Below, one piece after another: positions 58,409-64,000 of a DNA stretch of 64,000 nt. The stretch comes from Polynucleobacter finlandensis (GTDB taxonomy: Bacteria; Pseudomonadota; Gammaproteobacteria; Burkholderiales; Burkholderiaceae), in contig NZ_JACVPS010000003.1 of the NCBI RefSeq assembly GCF_018881755.1, forward strand, positions 62,001 through 126,000, in the 5' to 3' direction. Numbering within the stretch: position 1 is the first letter of the stretch; every line of letters starts with the position of its first letter. The notes under the pieces are model-generated. The model worked only from the letters and a program-made list of their open reading frames with translations, made no database searches and was not told the DNA's origin. The position numbers were made by a program, and so were the translations under genes.

Positions 58409-58867
58409 ATGAATATTTTTTTAATTTCCAGATACATTGCTTTAGCTGCCATGGTGGCGCTATTGGGAGCTTGTGCCACTTCAGGTGACGCGCCAACTGG
58501 CACGCCTAATGAGATTCAAGAGACTCAAGCTCAGTTGCTAGGCGACATGCCTTTACCTGCGGCTTCTAAAATTATCGGCTCCGAATCATTAATCATTGGT
58601 CGTGGTGATAACTGGGTTGGACGCGTAGTTCTTTCAGGTGTGCAATCTCCAACAGATATTTATGCCTTCTTCCAATCTGAATATCCAAGAGCCGGCTGGA
58701 CAACTATTAGTGCTGTTAAATCTAAAACAAGTATTTTGGTTTTCACTAAAGGCGATCGCACTTCTACCGTTGAATTAAATGAAGGTCCATTAACTGGACC
58801 AAAAACGTTGATCACGATTACCTCATCCCCTAAGAATGCGAACGTAGTTGCTCCAAGCAAGAAATAA
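58409..58867 (+). CDS. lipoprotein of unknown function
   Basis: A 152-residue protein from ATG 58409, with GGTGA 6-10 bases upstream; the frame also extends to earlier ATGs. A signal peptide ends in a lipobox with LLGAC (Cys21). The mature part has a short Thr/Gln-rich linker, then a compact domain with GRGDNWVGRVVLSG and DIYAFFQSEYPRAGWTTIS that suggests a small alpha/beta fold. I do not recognise the family. Likely outer-membrane-anchored. Confidence 0.75.
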   Translation: MNIFLISRYIALAAMVALLGACATSGDAPTGTPNEIQETQAQLLGDMPLPAASKIIGSESLIIGRGDNWVGRVVLSGVQSPTDIYAFFQSEYPRAGWTTISAVKSKTSILVFTKGDRTSTVELNEGPLTGPKTLITITSSPKNANVVAPSKK

Positions 58868-58912
58868 TTTGGCGCAACAAAGGCTACAAGATTTTTAGAT
58901 ATACAGAAATAA

Positions 58913-58938
58913 AAAAAGACCTCTACTGAGGCCTTTTT
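58913..58938. terminator. bidirectional terminator between lipoprotein gene and lexA
   Basis: Stem AAAAAGACCTC (58913-58923) with GAGGCCTTTTT (58928-58938) around a 4-base loop, with one A-C mismatch. Flanking A and T runs fit intrinsic termination in both directions. Confidence 0.75.
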
Positions 58939-58957
58939 CTTTTGTGCTCTGGCTTAC

Positions 58958-59677
58958 TTACAAGCCGCCAGCCCTGATAAGACCTACAGCCTGACCTTCG
59001 ACTGCGAAGTTGGCTTGCCTGCCATCAACGAGGATGTTCTTGAAGTCAGGATTTTCAGCTTGCAATTCGATCACTAAGCCATTAGGGGTTTTTGTTTGAT
59101 TCCAGCGCTTTACTGTGACTTCATCATCTAAGCGAGCAACAACGATGTCGCCATTGCGCACTTCAGTCGTTTTTTTCACAGCCAAATAATCACCATCCAA
59201 AATGCCCGCATCGCGCATACTCATACCGACTACTTTTAATAGGTAATCTGCACCCTTGCTAAATAAGCTCGGATCAATTGGAACTTGTTTTTCAATATGC
59301 TCAACTGCCATGATGGGTGAGCCAGCAGCAACTCTACCAATGAGTGGAAGGGTGAGTTGTTGTAGTGCGCCAGAAGGCAAAGACATCTGACGATATTTAT
59401 TTTGGTTGTGTGATTGATTGAATCTCTGTGGAATCCGAATGCCACGCGAGGTTCCTGGTGTGAGTTCGATATATCCCTTTTTGGCAAGTGCGCGAAGATG
59501 CTCTTCTGCAGCGTTGGCAGATGCAAATCCAAGTTTGGTAGCGATTTCTGCGCGAGTAGGGGGTAGGCCACTATCGCCAATGGCGTTGGTAATTAAATCC
59601 AAGATCTCACTTTGACGGGCGGTGAGTTTCGGGAGGGCAGCCAGCTCCTCAATAAAATCGACTGTATTTATGTCCAT
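58958..59677 (-). CDS. lexA: SOS repressor LexA
   Basis: This 239-residue LexA has an N-terminal winged helix ([12 protein letters not shown] ... [13 protein letters not shown]) and a C-terminal S24 protease domain. Self-cleavage would occur at Ala118-Gly119 (VAAGS), using Ser153 (GMSMRDAG) and Lys168 (YLAVKK). It represses DNA-damage genes until RecA filaments trigger cleavage. It carries about 15 extra residues before the usual start. An operator-like site overlaps its start region, suggesting autoregulation. Confidence 0.95.
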   Translation of the reverse strand: MDINTVDFIEELAALPKLTARQSEILDLITNAIGDSGLPPTRAEIATKLGFASANAAEEHLRALAKKGYIELTPGTSRGIRIPQRFNQSHNQNKYRQMSLPSGALQQLTLPLIGRVAAGSPIMAVEHIEKQVPIDPSLFSKGADYLLKVVGMSMRDAGILDGDYLAVKKTTEVRNGDIVVARLDDEVTVKRWNQTKTPNGLVIELQAENPDFKNILVDGRQANFAVEGQAVGLIRAGGL

Positions 59678-59678
59678 A

Positions 59679-59694
59679 CTGGGATTGTATACAG
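59679..59694 (-). promoter_or_regulatory. candidate LexA operator (SOS box)
   Basis: On the minus strand the site reads CTGT-N8-CCAG, one mismatch from the gammaproteobacterial CTGT-N8-ACAG box, with a TATAC core. It ends 2 bases before the lexA ATG, in the right place for self-repression. No second box is evident, and the divergent asparaginase gene starts 45 bases away. Confidence 0.5.
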
Positions 59695-59739
59695 CTTTTT
59701 TGGCATTTCAAGAACTTTTCTGGCGGTAGATAATGGCTT

Positions 59740-60816
59740 ATGAGCTCAATCGACTTAAAAGCAACACAATCCCCTCATATTTTGGTTCTGGGGATGGGTG
59801 GGACCATTGCCGGTCTGGCCGGTGAGCCAGATAGCAAGCCCCTGCAATATCAGTCTGGTCAGGTCGGTGTTGAGCGCTTGCTAAAGCAAGTTCAGGCTGC
59901 CGTTCCAGGCGAGCTAAAACTGGTTTCAGTACAGCTTGCTAACGCTGATAGTCGCAATCTGAGTGAGTTACTCCTAACCCAGCTCGGCAATGCCGTTATG
60001 GCTGCCTTGGACAATGTGGCTGTGCAGGGTATTGTGATCACTCATGGCACAGATACGATTGAGGAGACAGGGATATTTCTTCAGGCAACCTGTGGCAAGG
60101 CTGCTGAGACATTGGGTAAGAGGGTGGTTCTGACGGGTGCCATGCTGCCCAGTAATGCTCCTGGGGCTGATGGCCCAAATAATCTCTTGGGCGCCATTCG
60201 GTGGGCCTCTACCCCTCTTGAAAATTGTCCGGGGGGTATTTATGGCGTATTCGCGGGCAAGGTTTGCATGGCCAAAGACTTAGCTAAGCGCCATAGCACA
60301 GCATTAAATGCGCCTTTAATGGATTCTCCAGCGAGTCCCATTGGCTTAATCAACCCATCTTGGTTGTTTGGTGTCAAAGCTGTTGAGGCGGCTTGGGGCG
60401 AGGATTTGCCAATCCCACAAGAGGGTGAGTGGCCGTGGGTGGACATTCTGACGAGTCATGCAGGCGCTCGCGCTGAGACGATTACCCATTACTTAGGCAC
60501 CAAGGTCGATGGCTTAGTTCTTGCTGGCTCTGGGATGGGTGGCTTTCATGATGCCTGGAAAGCGCCCTTAGAGGATGCCATGTCTAGAGGCATAGCGCTA
60601 GTCAGAACCAGTAGAACCGGGGCCGGCTTGGTATTGGCAGACATTCCCGAAAAAGATCAGTTTGGATGCATGGCTTCAGGCAGTCTTTCTGCGCCCAGAG
60701 CACGAATTGCTCTCCAGTTGGCTTTAAATGCAGCAAAACAGGCAAACTTAGTTGGTAAACCCCTGACTTGGCAGGATTTTTTTGCTAGAATAGCGGACTT
60801 ACCTGAAATTCGGTAA
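59740..60816 (+). CDS. L-asparaginase family protein
   Basis: This is a 358-residue asparaginase/glutaminase. The first catalytic Thr22 lies in GMGGTIAG, and the second triad motif is THGTDTIEETG. No signal peptide is present, so it should be cytoplasmic. The later ASGSLSAPRARIALQLAL is typical of the family. It hydrolyses asparagine to aspartate and ammonia. It is divergent from lexA and followed by the rpsF promoter region. Confidence 0.9.
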   Translation: MSSIDLKATQSPHILVLGMGGTIAGLAGEPDSKPLQYQSGQVGVERLLKQVQAAVPGELKLVSVQLANADSRNLSELLLTQLGNAVMAALDNVAVQGIVITHGTDTIEETGIFLQATCGKAAETLGKRVVLTGAMLPSNAPGADGPNNLLGAIRWASTPLENCPGGIYGVFAGKVCMAKDLAKRHSTALNAPLMDSPASPIGLINPSWLFGVKAVEAAWGEDLPIPQEGEWPWVDILTSHAGARAETITHYLGTKVDGLVLAGSGMGGFHDAWKAPLEDAMSRGIALVRTSRTGAGLVLADIPEKDQFGCMASGSLSAPRARIALQLALNAAKQANLVGKPLTWQDFFARIADLPEIR

Positions 60817-60843
60817 GCGTTTAAATGTGTTGTAAGTTTTACC

Positions 60844-60849
60844 TACAAT
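60844..60849 (+). promoter_or_regulatory. rpsF operon -10 candidate
   Basis: TACAAT is a good -10 hexamer; TTAAAT at 60821-60826 is a weak -35 at 17-bp spacing. Transcription from here would include the whole rpsF leader hairpin. Confidence 0.4.
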
Positions 60850-60866
60850 TTGTTACTACCTTGTCA

Positions 60867-60916
60867 CACTGGCGCTAACTTCAAAAACCATCGGAAGTTA
60901 GCAAGACGCCCAGGTG
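60867..60916 (+). promoter_or_regulatory. rpsF leader hairpin, possible S6:S18 binding element
   Basis: A perfect 9-bp stem (GCTAACTTC 60874-60882 with GAAGTTAGC 60894-60902) carries an 11-base loop, AAAAACCATCG. A lower stem (60867-60873 with 60908-60916) pairs with single-base bulges. S6:S18 complexes are known to bind hairpins in rpsF leaders of diverse bacteria. Whether this matches that motif needs a covariance search; the position fits. Confidence 0.5.
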
Positions 60917-60939
60917 ACTCAATCCTTAAGGAGTGTTAG

Positions 60940-61314
60940 ATGCGTCATTATGAAATCGTCTTTATCGTCCATCCGGACCAAAGCGAGCAAGTGCCAGCGA
61001 TGATCGATCGTTACAAAGCTACATTAGCAGCTGCGGGCGGCAAAGTTCATCGTATTGAAGATTGGGGTCGTCGTCAGATGGCTTACATGATCGACAAGCT
61101 TGCTAAAGCCCACTACGTTTGCATGAACATTGAGTGCGACCAGAAAACTCTGGAAGAGCTCGAGCATGCGTTCAAATTTAACGATGCTGTTTTGCGTCAC
61201 CTCATCATCAAGACAAAGAAAGCTGAATCAGAGCCTTCCATCATGATGAAAGAAGTGCAACGTGAAGAAGCGCGCAAATCAGCTCAAGTTGACGCTCCTG
61301 TAGCGGCAGCCTAA
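60940..61314 (+). CDS. rpsF: 30S ribosomal protein S6
   Basis: This 124-residue S6 starts [22 protein letters not shown] and has the [17 protein letters not shown] segment. The acidic/Ala-rich tail is typical of betaproteobacterial S6. AAGGAG lies upstream of the ATG. It leads the rpsF-priB-rpsR-rplI-dnaB cluster and forms a heterodimer with S18, encoded two genes on. Confidence 0.97.
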   Translation: MRHYEIVFIVHPDQSEQVPAMIDRYKATLAAAGGKVHRIEDWGRRQMAYMIDKLAKAHYVCMNIECDQKTLEELEHAFKFNDAVLRHLIIKTKKAESEPSIMMKEVQREEARKSAQVDAPVAAA

Positions 61315-61373
61315 GTTAGAAATTTGAAGAGGAATACAGAGAATAGAAAACGTATCAGAGTGACGGAGCGGCG

Positions 61374-61667
61374 TTGAATCATTTCACCCTAACTGCATTC
61401 TTGGTATCTAAAGACGCGATTCGATTTACACCTGCAGGAATACCGGTGATGCATTGCCAGCTAGAACATAGCGGTGACGTAAACGAGGTAGGAGTGGCAA
61501 GGAAAATCCAGATGAGTGTTGAAGCCATAGCAATTGGCCCGATTCAAAAGGGCTTAGAGCAAATGGATTTAGGAACCGAGGCAGTGTTTGAAGGATTCTT
61601 GGCAGCAAAGACTCTACGTAATCAAAGACTTGTTTTCCATATCACCCATATTCAATTGAAAAATTAA
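61374..61667 (+). CDS. priB: primosomal replication protein N
   Basis: This 97-residue single OB-fold protein starts at TTG 61374, with GGAG 6-9 bases upstream. The sequence [32 protein letters not shown] matches PriB. It binds single-stranded DNA and helps PriA restart stalled forks, finally loading DnaB, encoded in the same cluster. Confidence 0.92.
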   Translation: MNHFTLTAFLVSKDAIRFTPAGIPVMHCQLEHSGDVNEVGVARKIQMSVEAIAIGPIQKGLEQMDLGTEAVFEGFLAAKTLRNQRLVFHITHIQLKN

Positions 61668-61680
61668 AGAGGAAATCATC

Positions 61681-61953
61681 ATGGCGTTTGGAAAGAAACC
61701 CGATTTCAAAAAGAAACCAGCTCAGAACCCATTGTTCAAGCGTAAGCGTTATTGCCGTTTCACTGTTGCTGGCGTAGAACAGATTGATTACAAAGATGTC
61801 GATACATTGAAGGATTTTGTTGGCGAAAACGCCAAGATCACTCCTGCTCGTTTGACAGGCACAAAAGCTAAGTATCAGCGTCAGTTAGACACCGCTATCA
61901 AGCGTGCTCGTTTCCTGGCTCTGTTGCCGTTCTCTGACCAACACAAGAAATAA
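61681..61953 (+). CDS. rpsR: 30S ribosomal protein S18
   Basis: This 90-residue protein has the S18 signature [21 protein letters not shown] and [31 protein letters not shown]. It pairs with S6 on the 30S platform. AGAGGA lies upstream of the ATG, and rplI follows after 13 bases. Confidence 0.97.
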   Translation: MAFGKKPDFKKKPAQNPLFKRKRYCRFTVAGVEQIDYKDVDTLKDFVGENAKITPARLTGTKAKYQRQLDTAIKRARFLALLPFSDQHKK

Positions 61954-61966
61954 TTGGGAGCCCTCA

Positions 61967-62419
61967 ATGCAAATCATTCTTTTAGAAAAAGTAACAAATT
62001 TGGGCAACCTCGGCGACGTAGTACGCGTTAAAGACGGTTTCGCTCGTAACTTCTTAATCCCGCAACGCAAAGCGCGTCGTGCAACTGAAGCGGCTATTGC
62101 AGACTTCGCAACTCGTCGTGCTGAGTTGGAAAAGTTGGCTGCTGAGAAATTAGCTGCTGCTGAAGCTGTTGGTGCGAAGTTGAAGGACCTGGTTCTCGAA
62201 ATCGGTCAAAAAGCGGGTGTTGACGGTCGTTTGTTTGGTTCTGTAACCAACCATGACATCGCTGATGCTTTGAAAGCAAAAGGCTTTGTGATTGAAAAAG
62301 CTTCTGTGCGCCTGCCTACTGGCCCATTAAAAATGGTTGGTGACCACCCTGTAGCGGTTGCTGTTCATACCGATGTAGTGGTGGATATCACTATTCGTGT
62401 AGTTGGCGAGCAAGCTTAA
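61967..62419 (+). CDS. rplI: 50S ribosomal protein L9
   Basis: This 150-residue L9 (ATG 61967, GGGAG just upstream) starts [31 protein letters not shown] long connecting helix follows, then the C-terminal domain with [17 protein letters not shown]. The open frame extends 21 codons further upstream over rpsR, which I reject as the start. Confidence 0.97.
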   Translation: MQIILLEKVTNLGNLGDVVRVKDGFARNFLIPQRKARRATEAAIADFATRRAELEKLAAEKLAAAEAVGAKLKDLVLEIGQKAGVDGRLFGSVTNHDIADALKAKGFVIEKASVRLPTGPLKMVGDHPVAVAVHTDVVVDITIRVVGEQA

Positions 62420-62443
62420 GTTTTAAAACTGTAAACTAGCCTC

Positions 62444-64000
62444 ATGGCTGAATCCCGTTCACGTTCCGTTACGCTGAATCCCGGCATGATGGGTTCTGGG
62501 GATGCAGTCGTGCAGGCTTTAAAAGTTCCACCGCATTCTGTAGAAGCCGAGCAATCTCTGCTCGGCGGTCTACTGATCGATAACGCTGCCTGGGATCGCC
62601 TGGGTGGAGTGTTAACTGACAAAGATTTCTATCGTCCTGAACATGCATTGATCTATAAGGTCATTCAGCGTTTAGTTGGCGACAATCATCCTGCTGACGT
62701 CATTACTGTTCATGAGGCTGTTAAGTCCGAACAGGGTGGTGATTTGGTTGGCATTGATTACCTCAATTCCTTAGCGCAAAGTACGCCAAGTGCGGCGAAC
62801 ATCAAAGGCTATGCCGACATTGTTCGTGATCGCAGCATTTTGCGTCGCTTGATTGAAGTTTCAGACAATATTGTGAACTCTGCATTCGTGCCAGAAGGTC
62901 GTTCAGTCAGAACGCTTTTGGATGAAGCTGAATCACGCATTTTGCAAATTGGTGAAGAGGGTAGCCGCAAAGCTGACTACCTTGAGATTGAACCGCTGCT
63001 GAGAACGGTTGTTGCTCGTATCGATGAGCTCTATAACCGTCAAGGTGGCAGCGACATCACTGGTATTGCCACTGGTTTTATTGATTTGGATAAGCAGACT
63101 AGCGGATTGCAAAAAGGCGACTTAGTCATTGTTGCTGGAAGACCCTCGATGGGCAAAGCGCAGCCGCTTGATGCAAAGATTAAAACCAATGATGGCTGGA
63201 AATTAATGGGCGATTTGCAGATAGGCGATCGCTTGGCATCGGTAGACGATCAGCACTCCATTGTTACTGGCATTTATCCTCAAGGCCTAAAGCAAATCTA
63301 CAAGGTTACTTTTTCAGATGGTCGGCAAGCGGAGTGTTGTGACGAGCATTTATGGCGCGTAATGTATCGCGATTGGTCAGAGCCGAGAGTGATCAATACT
63401 GTGCGTTTAATCGAAATGCTTTCTTGTGTCCGCTACAAAAATCGCCTGTGGATAGATCCTGTCTCGGGTGATTTTGGCCATTCAAATGAATTGCCAATCA
63501 ACCCTTGGGTACTGGGCGCTCTTTTGGGAGATGGCACTTTAGCCTTATCTCACGGTAGTGTTTCATTTTCGACTAACTCTTCTGAGTCGTTGGAACGGAT
63601 GAATGCGCTGGCTGGATACGAGATGGAATTGGTTCATGCTGGCGCCTATGACTGGAGGCTTGTTTCAAAAGCCAGAATTGCTGTTAATGGTCGAAAATCT
63701 GCAGTAACAACCAATTACTTCAGGGCTGCATTAGATGACTTAGGCGTATTGGGTTGCAGGAGTTTTGATAAATTTATTCCCGCACAATACTTAGAATCAG
63801 ATAAAGCCTCTCGCTTAGCCTTATTTCAGGGTTTAATGGATACGGATGGATGGATTGAAAAATGGGGCTCGATTCGCTTCTGTTCCGTGAGCCAGCAATT
63901 AGCAGAAGATGTTGCTTCTTTAGCAAGATCCTTGGGCGGTTTTTGCTCAATCGCCACTAAAAATACTTCATATACCTACAAAGGTGAACGCAAGCAAGGT
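62444..64000 (+). CDS. dnaB: replicative DNA helicase with in-frame intein (partial)
   Basis: ATG 62444 opens a frame that runs off the window. Residues 1-238 are DnaB: a short leader, the N-terminal helical domain (HSVEAEQSLLGGLLID ... DFYRPEHALIY), a linker and the start of the RecA-like ATPase with TGFIDLDKQTSGLQKGDLVIVAGRPSMGK. At the Lys of the Walker A P-loop (63155-63157) the frame continues without a stop into an intein, where Thr is expected. The host helicase needs protein splicing to restore GKT. The rest of DnaB lies outside the window. DnaB unwinds DNA at replication forks. Confidence 0.95.
   Translation, partial: MAESRSRSVTLNPGMMGSGDAVVQALKVPPHSVEAEQSLLGGLLIDNAAWDRLGGVLTDKDFYRPEHALIYKVIQRLVGDNHPADVITVHEAVKSEQGGDLVGIDYLNSLAQSTPSAANIKGYADIVRDRSILRRLIEVSDNIVNSAFVPEGRSVRTLLDEAESRILQIGEEGSRKADYLEIEPLLRTVVARIDELYNRQGGSDITGIATGFIDLDKQTSGLQKGDLVIVAGRPSMGKAQPLDAKIKTNDGWKLMGDLQIGDRLASVDDQHSIVTGIYPQGLKQIYKVTFSDGRQAECCDEHLWRVMYRDWSEPRVINTVRLIEMLSCVRYKNRLWIDPVSGDFGHSNELPINPWVLGALLGDGTLALSHGSVSFSTNSSESLERMNALAGYEMELVHAGAYDWRLVSKARIAVNGRKSAVTTNYFRAALDDLGVLGCRSFDKFIPAQYLESDKASRLALFQGLMDTDGWIEKWGSIRFCSVSQQLAEDVASLARSLGGFCSIATKNTSYTYKGERKQG
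63158..64000 (+). mobile_element. class 3-like intein with LAGLIDADG endonuclease in the DnaB P-loop (partial)
   Basis: The visible 281 residues begin AQPLDAKIKTNDGWKLMGDL, an intein block A with Ala1 instead of Cys or Ser. Block B reads ECCDEHLW, with the catalytic His64 and a Trp66 two residues later (63353-63355), the position of Trp in WCT class 3 inteins. LAGLIDADG motifs are LGALLGDG (Asp125) and LFQGLMDTDGW (Asp230), so a homing endonuclease is fused. Insertion after GK matches the known DnaB-b site. Blocks F and G, needed to prove the class, lie beyond 64000. Confidence 0.9.

Noticed and set aside
61904-61966. Upstream extension of rplI overlapping rpsR
   Set aside because: ATG 61967 has GGGAG just upstream and gives the exact L9 N terminus.
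63158-64000. Interruption of dnaB as a pseudogene, frameshift or assembly chimera
   Set aside because: The frame stays open for 281 codons, the junction is exactly at the P-loop Lys, and intein blocks A and B plus both LAGLIDADG motifs are in order.
1-64000. CRISPR arrays, insertion sequences, prophage genes, toxin-antitoxin or defence islands
   Set aside because: I saw no repeat-spacer series, transposase, integrase or restriction genes; all gene neighbourhoods are conserved housekeeping ones.

Overview
The window reads as ordinary chromosome from a free-living betaproteobacterium of the order Burkholderiales. The protein styles and several gene neighbourhoods (rpsP-rimM-trmD-rplS; maf / yceD-rpmF-plsX-fabHDG-acpP-fabF; degP-lepA-lepB-rnc-era-recO-pdxJ-acpS-nagZ; efp-earP beside uvrC; rpsF-priB-rpsR-rplI-dnaB), together with a moderate GC content and very short intergenic gaps, suggest the genus Polynucleobacter. 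That genus call rests on recognition, not on a search. Coding density is very high. I see no rRNA, insertion sequence, prophage or CRISPR array.

Layout. 1-6.3 kb: the end of heptose-phosphate kinase and hldD (LPS core heptose), an exported alpha/beta hydrolase, a UbiH-type hydroxylase, a ComEA-like protein, cysM and mltB. 6.4-12.6 kb: a fatty-acid oxidation block (class II HDAC-like deacetylase, acyl-CoA synthetase, etfB, etfA, acyl-CoA dehydrogenase). 12.6-13.6 kb: two small envelope genes. 13.9-17.8 kb: rpsP-rimM-trmD-rplS, then a CoA-type Nudix hydrolase and a CobD/CbiB-like membrane protein. 17.8-22.7 kb: rsgA, an M48 protease, orn, mog and pmbA. 22.7-27.7 kb: an orphan TRAP binding protein, folA, thyA, a ferredoxin reductase, fdxA and a 2-hydroxyacid dehydrogenase. 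27.7-31.1 kb: a molybdenum-cofactor operon (moaA-mobA-moeA plus a small membrane protein). 31.2-36.9 kb: rne with a long structured leader, then divergent rluC, a HAD phosphatase and an S49 peptidase. 36.9-44.7 kb: an RsmI-like methyltransferase and maf, then yceD, rpmF and the fatty-acid synthesis genes. 44.7-53.7 kb: degP through nagZ. 53.8-60.8 kb: efp, earP, uvrC, pgsA, tRNA-Gly, tRNA-Cys, a lipoprotein, lexA and an asparaginase. 60.9-64 kb: rpsF-priB-rpsR-rplI-dnaB.

The most unusual element is at the right edge. dnaB is interrupted in frame exactly inside its Walker A P-loop, after Gly-Lys, by an intein that runs off the window. The intein starts with Ala instead of Cys or Ser, has Trp two residues after the block B His, and carries two LAGLIDADG endonuclease motifs. 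This combination is the hallmark of the rare class 3 (WCT) inteins, but the deciding Cys and Thr lie beyond base 64000.

Other points of interest are RNA-level and architectural. The rne leader can fold into a multi-helix junction, and an rpsF leader hairpin sits where S6:S18 autoregulation is known in other bacteria. acpP appears to have its own promoter. The start codons of earP and uvrC overlap by two bases on opposite strands. The sigma-E cassette commonly found between fabF and degP in relatives is absent here.
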